Below are positions 61,251 through 64,000 of a stretch of DNA of 64,000 nt, piece after piece. The stretch's first letter is position 1. Each line of letters opens with the position of its first letter. The notes beneath the pieces were generated by a model. It did no database searches. It was not told the origin of the DNA and saw only the letters and a program-made list of their open reading frames with translations. The stretch is from CAYLKK01 sp964412505 (GTDB lineage: Bacteria > Pseudomonadota > Alphaproteobacteria > UBA3830 > CAYLKK01), in the NCBI GenBank assembly GCA_964412505.1, contig CAYPOM010000001.1, positions 1 to 64,000 on the forward strand, given 5' to 3'. Both the position numbers and the translations under genes were made by a program.

Positions 61251-62108
61251 TTATAACATACCATCTATAAAATCTCTCAAAAAAGGAAATAAAGACAATC
61301 TCCTTATTTTTGGAGAATCTGGCGTAAGCCTACATATACTATCTGTTACAACAAGTTCTTTAACACATGAATCGTCAATTCTTAAATCAACATCTTGAGA
61401 TAGAACTCCATGAACACAATAAGCACTCACAGATCGAGCGTTATGCTTATTTAGTATGTCTGCAGTGTAACATACGGTACCTCCTGAATCAATCATATCA
61501 TCTATGATAACACAATCCTTACCTGAGCATTCATCAAAATTACCTGAAAAAGATATAGTATTACTTTCTTTATATTTTGAACAAAAAACTAAATCACATC
61601 CAATTTCATTGGAAACGTCTATAGCTAATTCTATAGCTCCTTTATCTGGAGCTATGATTAATATATCTTTTTTTTTGAAATTTTTTTCTATATCGCTAGC
61701 AAATAATTTAGCAGCTGATATTGGAAAATTTTTGCATGAAAAAAAATTGCTATGTATATTCAATGGGTATATTGCGGTTATGTTTTCAAACTCTATAGAC
61801 TTTTGGATAACTTCAGCACCAAATGATTGAAATGATATACTTTGATCTTGTCTAGCGTAAAACATATACAAAAGAAATATTTTTACTGATTTGTAATCTC
61901 TTAATGTATTTAACAAAAGTAATAGTTCAACATAATCATTTGCATTTGCAACTGACGTAATAACAGCGCACTCTTTGTGTTTTCTTCTATCTATTTTGGC
62001 TGTCTTTAGTTCTAATTCTAGAGAATCAAATATTTCTATTGATACATTTTGAAAATTTTCAAACTTATGAGCTATCGTTATAGCTGAAGTTGTCGCGTAT
62101 ATTTTCAT
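61251..62108 (-). CDS. prs: Divergent ribose-phosphate pyrophosphokinase
   Basis: PRPP synthetase makes PRPP for nucleotides, His and Trp. The 285-residue protein has FYARQDQSISF in place of the bacterial YARQDRK flexible-loop region, the DKGAIELA motif, and the PRPP-binding loop VIIDDMIDSGGTV (about residues 200-212). It is shorter than normal (about 315) and lacks recognisable RFSDGE and DLHAGQ segments, so it is quite diverged and looks more like the class without the long regulatory part. I start at ATG 62108 because upstream codons belong to tRNA-Pro. Function is likely but the divergence is notable. Confidence 0.75.
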   Translation of the reverse strand: MKIYATTSAITIAHKFENFQNVSIEIFDSLELELKTAKIDRRKHKECAVITSVANANDYVELLLLLNTLRDYKSVKIFLLYMFYARQDQSISFQSFGAEVIQKSIEFENITAIYPLNIHSNFFSCKNFPISAAKLFASDIEKNFKKKDILIIAPDKGAIELAIDVSNEIGCDLVFCSKYKESNTISFSGNFDECSGKDCVIIDDMIDSGGTVCYTADILNKHNARSVSAYCVHGVLSQDVDLRIDDSCVKELVVTDSICRLTPDSPKIRRLSLFPFLRDFIDGML

Positions 62109-62121
62109 ATTAAATCTCAAA

Positions 62122-62199
<78 letters not shown>

Positions 62200-62298
62200 A
62201 AAAGTTAATCAATGATACAACATAGTTATATTATTATCAAGTTTTTTGTTGTAGTTATTTGTATATCATTTTTTGTGAATTATTTTTTTTATAACAGG

Positions 62299-62307
62299 TT
62301 TTCCACA
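62299..62307 (+). promoter_or_regulatory. DnaA-box-like sequence 1
   Basis: TTTTCCACA, a match to TTWTNCACA, in the strand-switch region. Confidence 0.4.
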
Positions 62308-62432
62308 TACTTTTGTTGTATATTTTGTCTCATATTTGAATAAATACTTTTATGTTGTTTATAAATCATTTTTTGTTTATTGAACAGTGGAGAAGTCTTT
62401 GAGTATTTCTGGTTATTTTTTTATATCGATAG

Positions 62433-62441
62433 TTTTCCACA
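62433..62441 (+). promoter_or_regulatory. DnaA-box-like sequence 2
   Basis: Identical TTTTCCACA in the same orientation, 134 bp from the first. Confidence 0.4.
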
Positions 62442-62540
62442 GATATTTACATAAGAGATTTAATGTATGAGTTCTTCGGATTTATATATTTAGTGATTTA
62501 GATGGAAATATAATACTATGAGTTATGTAATAAAACTTTT

Positions 62541-62574
62541 TTACTTTGACTTTTTTTGCAAAGTAAACTATATA
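62541..62574 (+). promoter_or_regulatory. Strong promoter with overlapping palindromic operator
   Basis: TTGACT (62546-62551) and TATATA (62569-62574) are 17 bp apart. A perfect 8-bp inverted repeat, TTACTTTG (62541-62548) and CAAAGTAA (62559-62566), overlaps the -35 box and fills most of the spacer. This geometry suits repression by a dimeric regulator. It drives the alpha/beta hydrolase and transaldolase genes. Confidence 0.6.
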
Positions 62575-62622
62575 TAGAGATGAGAGGTAATTAGCTTAGT
62601 TTCAGATAAGGAGATACGAGTT

Positions 62623-63276
62623 ATGTCAAAAGTAGTTTTAAGTGGACCAGATGGTAAGATTGAGGCTGTATATCATCATAGTCCAAAAAAAGACACGCCT
62701 ATTGCGATTTGTTTGCACCCAAATCCTATGCAGGGTGGAAGTATGAATAATAAGGTAACACATGCATTGTATCAATCTTTTGTTGAAATGGGATATCCTA
62801 CTGTAAAGTTTAATTTTCGTGGTGTAGGGTTATCTGAAGGAGTTTATTCTGATGGTATTGGAGAATTAGCTGATACTATGTTTGTATCTGATTGGATGCA
62901 ATCTTTTAATGGTGTATCTAGACCTATCATCGTCGCTGGATATTCCTTTGGAAGTTGGATTGGTATGCAGCTATTGATGAGACGACCAGAAATTAGTGGA
63001 TTTATTTCTGTTAATCCGCCTGCTAATATTTATGATTTTTCTTTTCTTGCTCCTTGTCCTGTTCCAGGTATTATTTTTGCAGCGGAAAATGATACTATTT
63101 GTCCAAAGGAATCTGTTGATAAATTAGTTGAAAAATTAAATTCGCAAAAAGGTGTTGCTGTTGATTATAAAGTAGTAGAAGATTGTGATCATGTTTATAC
63201 AAATAAACTCGATGTTTTAAAAGGATTAGTAAAGTCTTATATTTTGAATAAATCTGAATTAGTAAAAGCTGTGTAG
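62623..63276 (+). CDS. Alpha/beta hydrolase (COG2945-type)
   Basis: The 217-residue protein has the alpha/beta-hydrolase layout: an HPNP segment after the first strands (about residues 32-35), KFNFRGVGLSEG, the nucleophile elbow GYSFGS (Ser about 109), the acid in AENDTICP, and His in EDCDHVY. It matches the small conserved cytoplasmic hydrolases found in many alphaproteobacteria; the substrate is unknown. AAGGAG lies well placed before the ATG. The transaldolase gene follows after 2 bp. Confidence 0.88.
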   Translation: MSKVVLSGPDGKIEAVYHHSPKKDTPIAICLHPNPMQGGSMNNKVTHALYQSFVEMGYPTVKFNFRGVGLSEGVYSDGIGELADTMFVSDWMQSFNGVSRPIIVAGYSFGSWIGMQLLMRRPEISGFISVNPPANIYDFSFLAPCPVPGIIFAAENDTICPKESVDKLVEKLNSQKGVAVDYKVVEDCDHVYTNKLDVLKGLVKSYILNKSELVKAV

Positions 63277-63278
63277 AT

Positions 63279-63917
63279 ATGGATATTTATTTGGATACAG
63301 TATCATTAGATAAAATAAAAAAATATATTTATTTCATTGATGGTATTACGACGAATCCTTCTCTTGTTTCTAGAGAGGGTTCAGATATGTTTGCAACTCT
63401 TGAATCTATATCTTCAGTTTTTGATAAACCTGTTCATATTGAGGTTATGTCGACAGAGGCTGATGATATGTTTATCGAAGGAATGTCGTATTTTTCTGTA
63501 TCACAAAATGTGATTATAAAATTACCTGCAACAATGGATGGATTTGTAGCATGTAAGAAATTGTCTGATTCAGGTGTACCTACAAACATCACTTTGTGTT
63601 TTTCTTGTGGTCAGGCAATTTTAGCTGCAAAATGCAACGCAACATACGTTTCTCCTTTTGTTGGTAGATTAGATGATTCTGGAGTAAATGGAATTGAAAG
63701 AATTTCAAATATCGTTGAAATTTACAAAAAACAAGAATTTCAAACTTCAATTTTAGCTGCATCTATTAGATCGATTGATCATGTAGTAGAATGTGCAAAG
63801 GTTGGAGTTGATGCAATAACATTACCTCCGAAAATATTAGAAGAAATGATGAAACATGATTTAACTAGCAAAGGACTAGAATGCTTTCAAAGAGATTATT
63901 TGCAAAAACGAGGATGA
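63279..63917 (+). CDS. Transaldolase, small (TalC/FSA-like) type
   Basis: The 212-residue protein has the short transaldolase fold: DGITTNPSLVSREG at the N-terminus, the Schiff-base Lys in VIIKLPAT (about residue 85), the GVPTNITLCFSCGQAILAA segment and SPFVGRLDDSG. This type moves dihydroxyacetone units in the pentose phosphate route or acts as fructose-6-phosphate aldolase; the two cannot be separated by eye. In reduced genomes it supplies pentoses. It ends TGA and the next frame starts at once. Confidence 0.9.
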   Translation: MDIYLDTVSLDKIKKYIYFIDGITTNPSLVSREGSDMFATLESISSVFDKPVHIEVMSTEADDMFIEGMSYFSVSQNVIIKLPATMDGFVACKKLSDSGVPTNITLCFSCGQAILAAKCNATYVSPFVGRLDDSGVNGIERISNIVEIYKKQEFQTSILAASIRSIDHVVECAKVGVDAITLPPKILEEMMKHDLTSKGLECFQRDYLQKRG

Positions 63918-64000
63918 ATGCAAAATAAATTAGTTTGTACTAAAAATAGAAAATTACATTGGTTATTTATGTTACCATGTCTAATATGTTTGTGCATTAG
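63918..64000 (+). CDS. Start of a gene cut by the right edge, unknown product
   Basis: An open frame of 27 codons starts directly after the transaldolase stop with GAGGA just before it. The N-terminus is basic (KNRKLHW) followed by a hydrophobic, Cys-rich stretch (LFMLPCLICLCI), like a signal peptide or membrane anchor. Too short to assign. Confidence 0.45.
   Translation, partial: MQNKLVCTKNRKLHWLFMLPCLICLCI

Larger units (their letters stand above)
62200..62622. other. AT-rich strand-switch region, candidate replication origin
   Basis: A 423-bp gene-free stretch from which minus-strand genes run left and plus-strand genes run right. It holds two identical TTTTCCACA sequences that fit the DnaA-box consensus TTWTNCACA, with long T- and A-rich tracts between. 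It might be oriC or just a divergent promoter region. No parAB, dnaA or hemE is next to it. Confidence 0.35.

Noticed and set aside
62623..63276. Hydrolase as polyhydroxyalkanoate depolymerase
   Set aside because: The small size and lack of substrate-specific motifs allow only the general alpha/beta-hydrolase call.

Overview
The window is a very AT-rich bacterial chromosome segment with the gene content of an alphaproteobacterium living in close association with eukaryotic cells. Alphaproteobacterial marks are a CckA-type hybrid kinase, an alpha-type SspB, an endonuclease-type MutL, a CpaA-F pilus locus and the SRP RNA gene directly upstream of dnaX. Host-association marks are low GC, many decayed insertion sequences, many small exported proteins of unknown family, type VI secretion (T6SS) parts, and an exported protein with the catalytic boxes of a eukaryotic ubiquitin-specific protease. 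LpxC, LpxK and DapD indicate a lipid A outer membrane and meso-diaminopimelate peptidoglycan. The mix recalls Holosporales-like symbionts; that placement is inference and no 16S gene is present.

Layout. 1-3.3 kb: an exported protein cut by the left edge, then T6SS baseplate genes tssG and tssF. 3.4-9.1 kb: uvrD and a membrane quality-control operon (hflK, hflC, degP-like protease, yidD). 9.1-15.4 kb, minus strand: cckA, terC, folE, lpxC and an outer-membrane barrel. 15.4-16.3 kb: dead IS1-family element and tRNA-Lys. 16.4-20.1 kb: asd, mutL, sodB. 20.2-23.5 kb: relics of a gene transfer agent or prophage (GH108-type endolysin, terminase large subunit) and transposase debris. 23.5-28.5 kb: a degenerate E2 acyltransferase, a PAP2 phosphatase overlapping lpxK, an exported repeat protein and a MarR regulator. 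28.7-32.8 kb: three plus-strand exported proteins, led by the USP-like protease. 32.8-35.8 kb: IS3 fragments, a small inverted-repeat insertion, a DUF3795 pseudogene, a YjbR-like protein and an exported beta-rich protein.

35.8-39.7 kb: tRNA-His, sspB, hslV, hslU, a PAAR-like T6SS tip protein, dapD and a small ferredoxin. 39.8-41.1 kb: an exported NlpC/P60 hydrolase. 41.2-52.6 kb: a Tad/Cpa pilus-type secretion locus (cpaA-F, tadB, tadC) that continues into a long acidic repeat protein containing a 100-N assembly gap, then a small exported protein. No Flp pilin is seen. 52.6-62.2 kb, minus strand: housekeeping genes glyS, glyQ, rpmA, rplU, rluD, dnaX, SRP RNA, tyrS, pth, rplY, prs and tRNA-Pro. 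62.2-62.6 kb: an AT-rich strand-switch region with two DnaA-box-like sequences and an operator-like palindrome on a strong promoter. 62.6-64 kb: an alpha/beta hydrolase, a transaldolase and the start of another gene.

Together these parts suggest three routes to the outside or the host: T6SS (baseplate and tip here, the rest elsewhere), a Tad machine, and signal-peptide-dependent export of probable effectors. The most notable items are the exported deubiquitinase-like protein, the E2 paralogue that has lost both its lipoyl lysine and catalytic histidine, and the repeat protein that ends the Tad locus.
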